Shown here one piece after another: positions 44,994 to 56,455 of a stretch of 64,000 nucleotides of DNA. The notes under the pieces were generated by a model. It did no database searches and was not told the origin of the DNA. It saw nothing but the letters and a program-made list of their open reading frames with translations. The stretch comes from Morella rubra (lineage: Eukaryota > Streptophyta > Magnoliopsida > Fagales > Myricaceae). The first letter of the stretch is position 1; each line of letters opens with the position of its first letter. The position numbers and the translations under genes are program-made. Where the stretch lies: the NCBI GenBank assembly GCA_003952965.2, contig CM025855.1, positions 19,001,792 to 19,065,791 on the forward strand, given 5' to 3'.

Positions 44994-47900
44994 TATACAT
45001 TATTATCAGCAAGAAAACCATACAGAGAGCTGAGGGGGAAAAAAGAAAGAACACCATACAGAAACATTTCCAGCATGAAAAAGGTACTTGAGTAATTTGT
45101 GAATCTAAAATTTCCACAAATATGATGACAACAAAAGGAAAGAATCTTAAATTTCTGAAAGCTGAATGATAGGATGAGACAGTAAAACAATAAAAATATG
45201 GATTGGATTAGTCTTTTAGGTGGATGCCCTTAATACGCCGACCTCTCTGTTGAGATAAAACCAGCAGTGGGAGAGTCAATTAGTCAAGATTCGGGAGCAC
45301 AACTAAGTTGTGGAACTTAAATTATAGAACTAAACATTAGGTTCTGGGACTCGATTAAACATTAAAAGCACAATCAAGTCTAAATGCATAGATCATATAG
45401 CACTTTTTTGTAATTTCTTAATTATGCCCTTGAATATACAACGTTAGCTCAATTTTTGACAAATTCTAAAATTCAAAACTCAACTAACAACTATAATAAG
45501 CTTATTTTTGCAGAAGTTAGGAGAAATCATGCCAAACCCGAAGTTTGATGCTAAAGAGACTAAGATGGATGGTGTTTTGAATTGCAATGTATGTAGGTAT
45601 CATCCCTCAAACTTTCATTTGACAATGTTTGGCTATCTAATGCAGCCATCAAATCATGCCTAGAAGTGAAAACAAGCAAGAGGAGTAGTACATGGTGTGA
45701 CAACCAGAGTAGGGCTAATCACATCTGCGCTATAATCTCAAAAGAGTGGTTCAAGTTACAATTTAAGCCCTTTAAGAGTCATTTATAAAGCCTAAACCCG
45801 CCTAGTAAACACTCCATGTGGGAATTGGTAGCCCTATAACTCCTTCACAATTCCATCCAATGTAGGACTTAACAAAATTCACAATCTGGGGTCTCACATA
45901 TAGAATGCCAAATAGGAAAAAAGCTGAAAGTCGGTCATAGGAAAAAAATACCAATCCATCCAAGCGGAGAGTGAGGGCAACCTACAGCCATAGAGAAGGA
46001 ACCATTAGAACATCATATTAGTAATGGAGGGAGCATTTTAAATCAGGCACGTATGCTTACTGCTGCAATATCTTCAAGATCTTCCTTAGAGAGGTCGGGA
46101 GCTATTTTCACAAGCAAAGGGGGCGGGCCCTCCTCTCCCCATTGCATTTCATCACGAGCAGCTTGAACCTTGAAAAAAAGCAAATGTTACAAGATCGGAC
46201 ATCTAAGTGCAAATTGTGTTAATTATGAAAGAGAAAAGTAAGATTGCACCCCAGCTATCATACCTTCTTTACAAGGTCCTTCAATTGTTTTCTTCCCTGA
46301 AGCATGCGCAAACCTGGAGTATTGGGTGATGAAACATTAATCACCTACACATCAATAGTCACATGCATTGTCAGATTGGAGAAATAGAATTAACCCTAAA
46401 ACACATTGTAAACTAATGAGGCAAGATGCTATGCTAAGAAATCAGTATTGAGGTGCTACAATTTTCTAGGACAATTATGACATTCCCATGTGCTCCAAAA
46501 GCTTTAATATCCTTAGCATCCAGAAAAATGGGAGAGACTTACATGTTTCTTCTCCCTTCATCATCCAAGACCAAATCATCACACACACATTTCTTTTCTC
46601 ATAACTTTCCGATACAATGCAAGAAATGAAGCCTCCAAAACAAATTTTCTCTTAGTCTGAAGGCCCAATACCTCAAATTCCAAGAAGATATTGATACTGA
46701 GTAACCATAGTAGGGGTAGGAAAAACTGAGAGCTAATTTATGCATTAGCATGCTAGGAAGGTTTTACCACCAGCCTCATATTTGTGGTCACATGCAAAGG
46801 CATTCACAAAAACCCAATTACAAACAACAAGAGGAGGGAGAACACTTGCCCAAAAAAAATGTAAGTATGAAAAACCCAATTCCAATTTAGCTTCAATGAC
46901 AAGCTCTTGAATACCCCAAACTTGAAGACTCCAAAGTCAACAAACTTTGCATAAATTACCACGCAAACTAGATTACGAACAACTATCCTTCTTTTAATTT
47001 TCCCCGAAATTCCTAAACTATCGCCATTTATGAAAGCCCTGCATATATCAAATTCATGAAAACCCCCATCTTTTTCAACTAATATAGGGTAAATTCCTAA
47101 ACCAATTCCTAGTTTTTGACCCTTTATCAAGAAAGTACTGAGGTTTCAAAATTAGCACTAGTGGTCCCTCAAGTTTTTCAAGTTTATCAAAAGCTCTTTC
47201 CATGCATATGGCACTCTGAAGTAAATATAACCACGTATCCAGAAAGCTATGTAAGACACCTGAAAACTCTGACACAGATACAATTGTTCCCTTCGCGGCA
47301 GCCCCTCCATGCTTTCTGGGGGAGGGGGGAGGGGGCAGCCCTCCCTTTGTTCCTTTCCTTTGTATAGTTTCTTCATCAGATGGACAAAATAAGCTACTTC
47401 TTTTTAGGGGCAAGCATTTGGATAAAATTGGAAAGCTAGGGTACCACCAGTGAAAATATTTTTATCCCAAAAAGCATATTGGTAAAGGGTTGAAACCCAG
47501 AATATAAAGGCCCAATTATTGCTTAGCTACCTCCAACCTGCTGCAGACCCTAATTATTTTTGCAAATTGAACCACTTTGGCATCTTCTAAACATTATTAT
47601 AGTTGCATCATTGTTGCAGATGTCCGTATCATCCCCAACTATCCCCTTGCCATCAATTTGATCCACTTCTTCATCAAAGTTTTTCCTTCCAAGTGAATCA
47701 GCCTGAAAAAATAGATGTTTTGTGGTGTGGTGGCATAGATACACAATAGTTGTTGAGAACCGGCTGGTGATATTCCGTTGACGGGGGGGGGGGGCGCACT
47801 TTCACTAGGTTGAATGGTAGATTTTCCTAGTCTTGGTCTAGAATCGACTGCTTTTTGTTTAGCTCTTGCTGGGAAACTTTGATCCCTGAAGTCTCTCAGA

Positions 47901-50900
47901 AGAGGCTACCACGTTTGTTCTCGGATCATTTTCCTATCTTATTAAAGAATGGCAAATTTGGAGGGGCAAGAAGCCCTTTCCAGTTCTGGATCCACAAGCT
48001 TCATGCTTGACGCAAAATTGAGGACCTTGAAAAAGGATATCATCAATTGAAACTGGGAAGCCTTTGGCGATCTAAATCTTAGGAAAACTTTGACGTTGGG
48101 AGAACTTTCCTTGTTGGATGGAATGGATGAGGAGGGGAAAAAACGAAAAATGAAGGTGTCTTCAAAGTTCAATTTGTTGATTGATATGGAGGAAACTAGT
48201 TTGAGGCAGAAGTCTGGAGCTCTTTCGCTCAAGGATGGAGATAGATGCACCAAGTTTTTCCACCATATAGCCAACTCCAATAGGAGGGTTAACTCGATCT
48301 CTCACTTGGAATTAGAGGAGGTGCTGTTGGAGAATCCTGCTAGTATCTCTGAGAGCATTTACAGCTCTATCATTCTCTTGGAGACCCCTTCTGGATGATC
48401 TAGTTTTCAACTTTATCTCTAGGGTTGAGGCGAATTCGATAGAAAGGCCTTTTGAGGAGGAAGAGGTGACTGGGGTGGTTTAGAGTCTTAGCAGGGACAA
48501 GGCACCGAGCCCGGATGGTTTCACTCTTACTTTCTACCAATCTTGTTGGGAGGTGGTCAAGGAAGATGTTCTATCAATGTTTAATGAATTTGCTCAGAAA
48601 GGAAGATTTGTTAGGAGTCTAAACGCAACTTTCATTATTCTTATACCTAAGAAATTGGGAGCAGTCAAGCTGAAGGATTTTCGCCCTATTAGCCTTATGG
48701 GAGGAGTGTATAAAATCCGTGCGAAGGTGTTGGCCAATAGACTAAAGTTGGTTTTGGGTAAAATCATTTCGCCTTTCCAAAACACTTTTGTGAAAGGGAG
48801 ATAAATCTTGGATTTAGTGCTGATTATTAATGAGTGCATTGATTCAAGACAGAGATCTAATATTATGAGTATGCTTTGTAAGCTGGATATTTACAAAGCT
48901 TACGACCACATTAATTGGAGCTTCCTTCTGTACCTCTTAAGAAGGTGCGGCTTCCGCAATAAGTGGTGTAATTGGATCGAGTTCTGATTTTCAGTAATTG
49001 TGAATGGCTCTCCCAAGGGCTTCTTTGGTGGATCTCGCAGATTGTGCCAAGAAAACCCTCTTTCACCTCTTCTGTTTGTGCTTGTCATGGAAACATTTAG
49101 CAAGATGATTAAGGAAGTAGTGGGGATTGGTTCCATTGAAGGGTTTGATGTCGGAAATGGGGAAAGGGGGGGTGAGCATTTCTCACTTGTTTTTGCTGAT
49201 TATACTCTCATTTTGTGCGCGACAGATAAATCAATTTTGTAATCTTTGATGCTTACTCTTATGTTTTAAGGCCATCTTGGGTTTGAAAATTAACCTCTCA
49301 AAATCTGTAGCTATTCCTATTGGTTGTGTTAGCAATGTTCAAGAGTTGGCAGTCATTCTAGGCTGTAGCGTCTCTGTTTTTCCAATTACATACCTTGGGA
49401 TTCCTTTGAACACACGGCTCAAATGTACTCACATTTGGGATAAGATTATTGAAAGAGCGAAAAGGAGGTTGGAGGGATGGAAGCAAAGTTACCTCTCTAA
49501 GGGTGGAAGAATCACCTTGATAAACTCTACTCTCTCTAGTCTTCCTACCCATTTTTTGTCTCTTTTTCCAATTCCTATTGCAATGGCCAATAGATTGAAA
49601 AAGATTCAAAGAGACTTCCTATGAGGCAGTGACGGAGTTGAGTACAAATTCCACCTTATTAATTGGTTAAAGTATGTTCACATATCAGTTCGGGTGGTTT
49701 GGACTTGAGGAGGATCACTTTGTTTAACAAGGCTTTATTAGGGAAGTAGTTATGACGTTTTGCCTCAGAGAGGGACAACTTGTGGAGAGTTGTTATCATG
49801 GAGAAATATGTAGTGTTTTGGGTGGCCGGAGAACTCGAGTTCTATGGCTCTTATGGTGTGAGTCTATGAAAGCACATTAGCAATGGCTGGACCTTCTTCT
49901 GTGAGAACATTCTTTACGTGAGGGGTGTGGTCTCAGAGTCTAGTTCTAGCATGATTGATGGTGTGGTGAGAGACCTATAAAGGAAACTTACCCTCTTTTG
50001 TTCTTTCTTGCTCGTTGCAAAGATGCGATGGTAGCAGATTACTTGGAGGGAGATTCTAGATCTGGTTCTTAGAATATTCAGATTGTCAGAACTGCAAATG
50101 ACTGGGAGATGGATGAGTTCTCGGCTTTATTCTCTCTACTCTATACTAAAGTTTTAAGGAGAAGGGACGATGACAAGATAAGGTTGTTGGGTTCCAAGAA
50201 TGACGAGTTCTCGGTGAAATCTTTGTATAGGCTCCTTGTTGTTGGTCCTATTGTGACTTTCCCATGGAGGCAGATCTGGACGTCTTCTGCCCCCTCGAAA
50301 ACATCCTTCTTTGTGTGGGAAGCTACTCATGGGAAAGTTTTGACTATCAATAACTTAAGGAGGAAGGGTGTTTGTTTGATTGAGTGGTGTTGTTTATTCA
50401 GATGCGATGGGGAATCTATGGATCACATTCTTCTTCATTGCTCGGTTGCTAGGGAGTTGTGGTCTTTGGTGCTCTCTATTTTGAACTATGACTGAGTCAT
50501 GCCTAGAAGGATGTTTGATGTTCTTTTGTGCTGGAAGAGGAAATTCAATAACCCATTGGCCTTGGTGGTTTAGAAAATGATCCCTACCTGCATTGGGTGG
50601 AGTTTATGAAAGAAGAGAAATGACAGATGCTTTGAGGTGTGGCCTTGTATTTGGAGCGTATGAAGGGACAGTTGTTGCAATCTTTATTTTTGTGGGCTAA
50701 TTTGGTGTTGGGTCTTTTTTTTTTATTTTTCGGATTTTCTTAGTTTTTTAGATTGTATAGTTTCGGGGTTCAGTATAGTCTTTTGTACTGTTTCTTCTAT
50801 TTCCTTTCCAATAAAATTTGCCTTACTTATCAAAAAAATAAAAAATAAATAAAAGATACACAACGGGCTTGTACGGGTTGACTTCATGAGCCAAGGGCAA

Positions 50901-53900
50901 GCAAAGAGGTAGATGATGAAGACAGTCAACTGTCACTAGATCTCCAATGTTATTTAGCAGTTTTCTCTTACCTTTGAATTATATTTTCTATTAATTTTTC
51001 AGTAGATTAGAATTTACCTCCACCAAATTAGGGCTGACAACACTTGACCACTAGAACATTCACAATGCTGCCCTAAATCCTCAAAGAATTTGTATCTGAG
51101 TGGCTATAAACTGAATAATTTCAAAAATTAAAGCATCCAGTTGACAAAATAAAGTTACAGGGATGAAATTGAAATTGACAGACACTATACAAGCCCAATG
51201 CATATTTAACCGATTTACTATATTCATTTCAATTCTATCAATGAAGAGAAAATTGCCAGAAAAGGATCCATGTTTGGCACAAAAAAGTGAAAAACCCTGC
51301 TATCTCTTAAGCATAAGTAAAATGTAAAAACTATCATAAAAGCAAGGAAATCGATAGACCATAAATAGATAGGAAAAGAATATTTGCCAAGTAATCAGCA
51401 TATTGGGACAATGTGTGAACCCCTTGTACATAATCTGCAGAAGCATCTTCACTTGTCTTATTCTTTCCAAGATTGACGCCAAGAATGCCAGGTCCAGCTT
51501 TGCCACCATGCATGCTTTCATCAACAGAGGAAGATGAACTCCTTGAAGTTTCATCCAACTTCCTCTTACCATGCTGGGCACCCAACCTCTTTGCAACAGC
51601 AACAATTCCTTCACTATTGAAACCACACCGGTTGATGATAGCACTGCCCAAGACATACAGCCACATTATACCCAAATATAACATTCAAGACGCCTATAAC
51701 AATCAACACAACAACGAGTGATAGAAGTTGATATGTAGGTATTATAACCAAAAAAAAGAGCTACATTGGTAAACCCATAGAATACTTTATGTAATGGATG
51801 TATGCAGAAAGGGATGAGTAGATATCAGAGATGATTAAAGGATTTCTTAACCAATCCCCAAGTCTAATCCATTACTTTCAACATTGCTGAAGTCATGGAA
51901 GTGTATCCCTAGTTGACAGAGTAGGCATACTCGTGAAGGATATGATTTTTCTATGGAAATGAAAGAATCTATAGCAACTAATCAACAAAATATTTCAGAA
52001 TTAACCAAGAAGTTTGACAGGACATAAACCTGTGCAGAATTTTATAGAAGTTCTGTAAGGAACCGAATGAAACCAAAGTTTCAAGTTTGGTTTATTTGTT
52101 ACTGGAGAAAATCACCAATTCCAAAAAAATGAGGAAAAGAGAGGGAGGGCTAGGCGGAATTTATCCGGTATCAAACGAGAGCTATGAGCAAATAGAGCAA
52201 AACATCTCTTTCAATGTCTTCAGATACAACCCAAAAGGGTTTCCATTTTTTGTACATATCAGAAATACAATATTTCACAAGCCCAAGAACCTTCACCAGC
52301 TTTCCAAAGCACAAGAAAATTTGACTCAACAATAACCGGGAATAGAGAGAGAGAGAGAGAGACATAAAGCAAGAGAGCAAAAAAAGAAAAAGAGTACCAA
52401 TTAGAATAATGATACTGTCTAGAAAACGATTTATACAACCAGAATTGAGACAATAAGATAGACTATACTTTTTCTTACCCGTCCTGTGGCAATCTAAAGA
52501 TCCGAGGCTTTGGATTACCCTCCTGAGGAACTGGGGTGACTGAGCCAACCTCAACAAAGCCAAAGCCTAAACCAAGCAACCCCTCAACAGCCTCAGCATT
52601 CTTGTCAAAGCCAGCAGCTAGACCTATAGGGTTGGAGAAGTTCCTTCCCCAAACTTCTAGCCTTAGATTTGACGGATCAGGCCTCTTCTCCCTTGGAACC
52701 CAACCACGAGCTGCAGCTGAGACAGCTAGTCTATGAGCAACCTCCGGGTCTAGAAGGGCAAAGAAAGGATTTACAAGTTTTGTCGCTGAGAATAGCCAGC
52801 CACTGAAAAAATTCGATCACCAAAATCAACAACTAATAATGCGGATGGTCAAACTAAAATTAGAGCATTGAATGTACTGTTTTTCTTTTTCAAGTATAAG
52901 GTTAAAAACTTGATTAGAATACAAGAAAGCTTGTACAATTGGAGTCTATAAATAAGGGAAGATTTAAGGTATTATTCAAAACCTAGACAATCAAATAAGA
53001 TTCGCTAAGATAATCTAGAAAGGAAAAAAAAACTGAAAACCTTGTCATACTAGTAGAGTACAAATGGAAGTTGTATGAAAAGCTTCTTCGGAATTCAATT
53101 TTATCTTACTTTGATTGAAGGTACAGTAGCACAAAAACCAAAAACTTTTATCTGTACAAAAGAAGCGGACCAAAGGTCACTCGCAGATACAACAGAATAA
53201 ATGGGATATTCAAGTTAAGAGAAATGACAGTTTGTAACAAGTAATTACCAAGATGGAGATGATGTTTTAGAAGTTTTAACTATGAGACGCTAGGGTCGAC
53301 CTTTTTCTTCAGAAGAATTCTGATAAATTTCCCCCACAAGATTCCCTATATCACAAATAATGTGTCTTCCACTCAAGCCGGTAGATTTAGAGCAATATTT
53401 TTTGAGATAGGTATTTCAGCTCAAGCATCAGAGCTGGCCTAAGAGAACAAATAATTTGTCAACTTTAAGTCAATAATTGTCAAGCGTGTGTGTTTAGTAC
53501 AAAAATGATACTGAAACACTACCCCTGTAACAGGCTACCAAAGCAAAAAGTTCACTCATAGGTCTGAATGAAGTACCAGAAAGTTGCTTCATCTACAGTA
53601 CTCACATAAGCTCCTCCTGCTATAACCAGGCCAATTGTGGCTCCAGTCAATAACCTTCCCTACAGATTAATAACAAAAAGCTACATTTCAGAATCAGACA
53701 AAATGTCTTCCAGATATAAACAGTACCAATGCTTGAACGTAAAAGTATTTGTAGGATGCAATACACAAGATTGACCATACCCACAAAAAAAAAATTGATT
53801 TCATTTGACTGTTGGAATACCACGTGGAAGCAAAGACATTTATGCAAACTTTAAAAAAGCAGAGTAAGTTGCCACCATCCCCAAAAAACAAATAACAGAA

Positions 53901-54933
53901 AAAAGCAAAGGAGGGAGTAACCAAGCAACTATGGTTTAGAGAACCACTTACTGCCACCTGGGATAAGAAATCCTCAGGGCAACCACTAATATACTCTAGG
54001 TGGCAGCAGAATGGCTCTCAGCCATTGTGCACTGTTAGCAATTCAGTGGTCCTCGAAACTTTTGGCAGGAAACAAAGTTGTTATTAAGATAAAGCAAACA
54101 AGGAAAGATAAAGAAGGCGAGGACGAACCATTTGGAGCAACTATAATTCGAAGTTGAATCATACCCACTACTACAGAACTAAAAGTACATGGGAATGTTG
54201 AAGAAATATGAACACGATACTACTAAAGCAACAAGGTTCCACTTACACAGAAATCGGGAAAAAAAAAAAAACTTGAAAAGGTTGTTCCGCGGTTTCTTCC
54301 CCAAAATTCTACATACTCTCAAAAAACAGCTTAACCAACAACGTTAGGAAATTGAAACTCACCCAGATGACATGTAGTCTCAACCCTATCAAAATTAACC
54401 TGAGTTACTGCCCTAAGATGGCGCCTTTTCTTCCTAGCGAGGAAGCAACTATGTTCCACTAACTCATGTAAGCCATTGAAACAATATATGAAGGATACAG
54501 GAAGGCTTTTTTGTTTTGCTTTTTTTTTTTGGGGGGGGAGGGTGAGGGTGCCCAAAATCATTCTTAAGGCGTTGAGTAAATCTTCAAATAACATTTTTTT
54601 TTTCTTTTTGGGGAAAAAAAAAAAAAAGAATACATTGCCACCATTATTTCTCAGCAGTGAGATAAGTTTTCATTTTCTCAGCAACTAAACTGAGATACAG
54701 AAACACAACATACAAACATTCATACATAAATACACAGACATAAGTAACAACTTCCATAGTATGCCTAGAACAGAGAGAGAGAGAGAGAGAGAGCATACTT
54801 TCTTAGAAGAGTGAGGAGCTTTAGGGGCAGTTTCTGAAGCAGAAGAGCAATGTCTGGCACTTACAAGAGGACTGGTAATGCCGTTTTTGTTCAAAAGATG
54901 TTTGCCTAATTTCTTGGAAGCCCTCAGCGCCAT
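41605..54933 (-). CDS. PYRD: Dihydroorotate dehydrogenase (quinone), mitochondrial; 11 exons
   Basis: Class 2 DHODH oxidises dihydroorotate to orotate with FMN, passing electrons to ubiquinone, the fourth step of pyrimidine synthesis, at the inner mitochondrial membrane. Exons (minus): 54933-54799, 53659-53577, 52802-52479, 51643-51388, 46344-46264, 46168-46061, 45981-45952, 44888-44751, 43996-43959, 43845-43746, 41679-41605. They total 1368 bp, 455 residues, with matching phases throughout. The start [14 protein letters not shown] is a basic targeting peptide. Exon 2 gives the membrane helix [17 protein letters not shown]. Exon 3 has [20 protein letters not shown] and [20 protein letters not shown], the first DHODH signature. 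Exon 4 has [14 protein letters not shown] and [16 protein letters not shown]; exon 5 [19 protein letters not shown]; exon 8 [20 protein letters not shown]; exons 9-10 [16 protein letters not shown] and [18 protein letters not shown]. It ends VGADYR at TAA. Length equals the plant family norm. It appears functional. Introns 4 and 10 hold LINE sequence. Confidence 0.95.
42490..43540 (+). mobile_element. 3' fragment of an L1-type LINE in PYRD intron 10
   Basis: zf-RVT part: [20 protein letters not shown] (about 42595) and a [14 protein letters not shown] zinc-binding piece. Then an RNase H tail in pieces: [20 protein letters not shown] at about 43230 and [18 protein letters not shown] at about 43390. 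Frames are broken. It runs antisense to PYRD. No A-tail or target duplication was found, so the ends are approximate. Confidence 0.7.
44947..44990 (+). repeat. A-rich homopolymer tract in PYRD intron 7
   Basis: Nearly pure A over 40 bases beside exon 8. On the coding strand it is a long T-run upstream of the exon 8 acceptor. Confidence 0.9.
47737..47746 (+). repeat. Target duplication of LINE 2, left copy
   Basis: AGATACACAA here and at 50854-50863, exact, flanking the truncated LINE. Confidence 0.8.
47747..50853 (+). mobile_element. 5'-truncated L1-type LINE in PYRD intron 4
   Basis: It has an A-rich 3' end (50832-50853) after AATAAAATTTGCC and an exact 10-bp target duplication. It starts within the endonuclease C-terminus, which reads on to [10 protein letters not shown]. 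The RT region spans 48480-49620: [39 protein letters not shown] and FADYTLIL, where the active site F-A-D-D has become F-A-D-Y. zf-RVT is at about 50109-50495, with [19 protein letters not shown]. It lacks the RNase H domain seen in LINE 1, so it is a different lineage. Many stops. Antisense to PYRD. Confidence 0.88.
51386..51387 (-). other. Non-canonical GC splice donor of PYRD intron 4
   Basis: After TATGCTGATTACTTG the intron begins GCAAAT, not GT. The protein must join ADYL to VINVSSPN here to keep the conserved sequence, and the matching acceptor TGTAG|GTGATT at 46346-46345 is normal. No nearby GT would preserve the frame and the family sequence. Confidence 0.75.
54774..54793 (+). repeat. 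(GA)n microsatellite beside the PYRD exon 1 donor
   Basis: On the coding strand this is (CT)n beginning within ten bases of the GTATGC donor of intron 1. Another (GA)n run lies at 52344-52362 in intron 3. Confidence 0.9.
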
Positions 54934-55440
54934 AGACAACCAAAAAAAACCCCACAAGATATTTCCCAATAACTTAAAAACACACAAAAAAGAAGCTCAG
55001 AACAATCTCACAAATTCACCAGAAAAAAGAGCTTAAGAGAGAAAATTTTGTAAATTAGAAGTGAAGTTTTGAAGAGAGTTCTCCGCGGATTTTACGGAGA
55101 GGATGAAAGAGACGCAAAGAGAGGTTCTAGTACTGGGGGAGGGTATCTGAAACCTTACCACTGGCAGTGGTGACTTGCGCCTGATTTCGCCGGTATTTGT
55201 CCAAACCCGTAGACCCGCACAAGAAGATATGGATAAAAGATTGGATGCCCCGCATATTTGGCCCGTTTTACTTTTTCTAAAAAGATTCGACCCGTTCACC
55301 GTTTGGAGCAGAAAGTCCCCTAAAATTCTAGTAAAACCCCCAGAGGATATAGATTTTTTGAATTTTAACATTGCTAAATTAAACAAGCTCAGGGCACGTT
55401 GTTTTACAAACGTATTCTAAAATATAACGTATTCAACAAA
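54934..55440 (-). promoter_or_regulatory. 5' UTR and promoter region of PYRD
   Basis: Upstream of the PYRD start on the minus strand. It is less AT-rich than its surroundings up to about 55400, then becomes AT-rich. I could not choose a TATA box or start site. The open frame at 55386-55033 lies in this leader and has no recognisable domain. Confidence 0.4.
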
Positions 55441-55453
55441 ATTTATAAAAATA

Positions 55454-55648
55454 ACATTCAAAATCTTAAAAAATTCTATACAAACACTAATATCTTTTTA
55501 TACAAACTTCAATAATTTTTCACACAAATTCTAATATATTTTTTTAAATAACATCCAAAATTTTAAAAAAATTCTATACAAATACTAATATCTTTTACAC
55601 AAACTTCAAAAACTTTTCACACAAATTATAATATATTTTTTTAAAAAA
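55454..55648 (+). repeat. AT-rich tandem repeat, two ~97-bp copies
   Basis: The unit beginning ACATTCAAAATC (55454) recurs from ACATCCAAAATT (55551) with about ten differences, including shared CTATACAAA and CACACAAATT blocks. It lies about 500 bp upstream of the PYRD start. Confidence 0.8.
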
Positions 55649-55762
55649 AATTATACTTATACTCATATTATATATGTGTAGATTGAAGTTAATTGAACCA
55701 TGACAAATTTCTATTCTACCCGCTCCTAAAAAATTCTAATTGAACTTTTTTGGATTCAGAAT

Positions 55763-56455
55763 TGTTAAAGCGCAAGATTGCAGCGGAATTGATCGTTGAG
55801 TCAAAGAAGCTCAAGCATTTTGCCTCCTTCAAATCTACGCACACAGTTTTGAAAGAGTTTACAGATAGATTTTCTAGAGAGAGAAAGTCTCACATGAAAA
55901 ATTCTCATCATTTCTCAAATGAGCTTCTGAGGTATTTATAATGGTTGGCTTAGAACTCAATTGTGCTTATGCGTAGGATCTTTAGGGACCTCAAATCTCG
56001 GACGTAGGATCGTCATGAAAAACTATTTTTCATTAAACTCTCTTATATTCTGTAATCCGAATTTATGGGCTTCTACAAATTATGATCATATCCATTAACA
56101 TATCACAATTGACCCCTGAGATAATGAGATTGTTTTTATGAAATTCTTTTTGCTAACAATTATATGTTTATTTATCCTTCCACCATACTATATTCCACAT
56201 GAGCTAATGGGATCGGAATAATATCACCGATTAAGTCTCTAGCTCATATAATTTTTAATTCTCAATCTGTACCCAATTGGACTCCCAAAAAGTTGCAAAA
56301 ACTGTGAAAACACTTTTCACAAAATCTCGCTGCGCAGGGTTTTTATTTGAGTTCAACAATATACAGACATAATGAATATACTGCCTCATTAAGATACTGA
56401 TGGATTCCATATTGAGCAATTATACAAATTCACTTACTATGCACAAAGCCCAACA
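55763..56455 (-). mobile_element. Candidate solo LTR (copia-like)
   Basis: On the minus strand it would run TGTTGGGCTTTGTGC...GCGCTTTAACA, about 690 bp with TG..CA ends, and carries a TATA-like TTATAAATACCTC (about 55944-55932). No primer site or polypurine tract flanks it and the 5-bp flanks AGAAT/TTATC do not match, so the call is tentative. Confidence 0.4.

Noticed and set aside
44830-45190. Phe-rich and Lys-rich frames
   Set aside because: Produced by the poly-A tract in PYRD intron 7.
47075-47413. 112-residue minus-strand frame in PYRD intron 4
   Set aside because: No recognisable domain, Gly/Pro-rich over a G/A-rich tract, and inside an intron.
52536-52736. Plus-strand frame over PYRD exon 3
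   Set aside because: Shadow of the conserved DHODH exon on the other strand.
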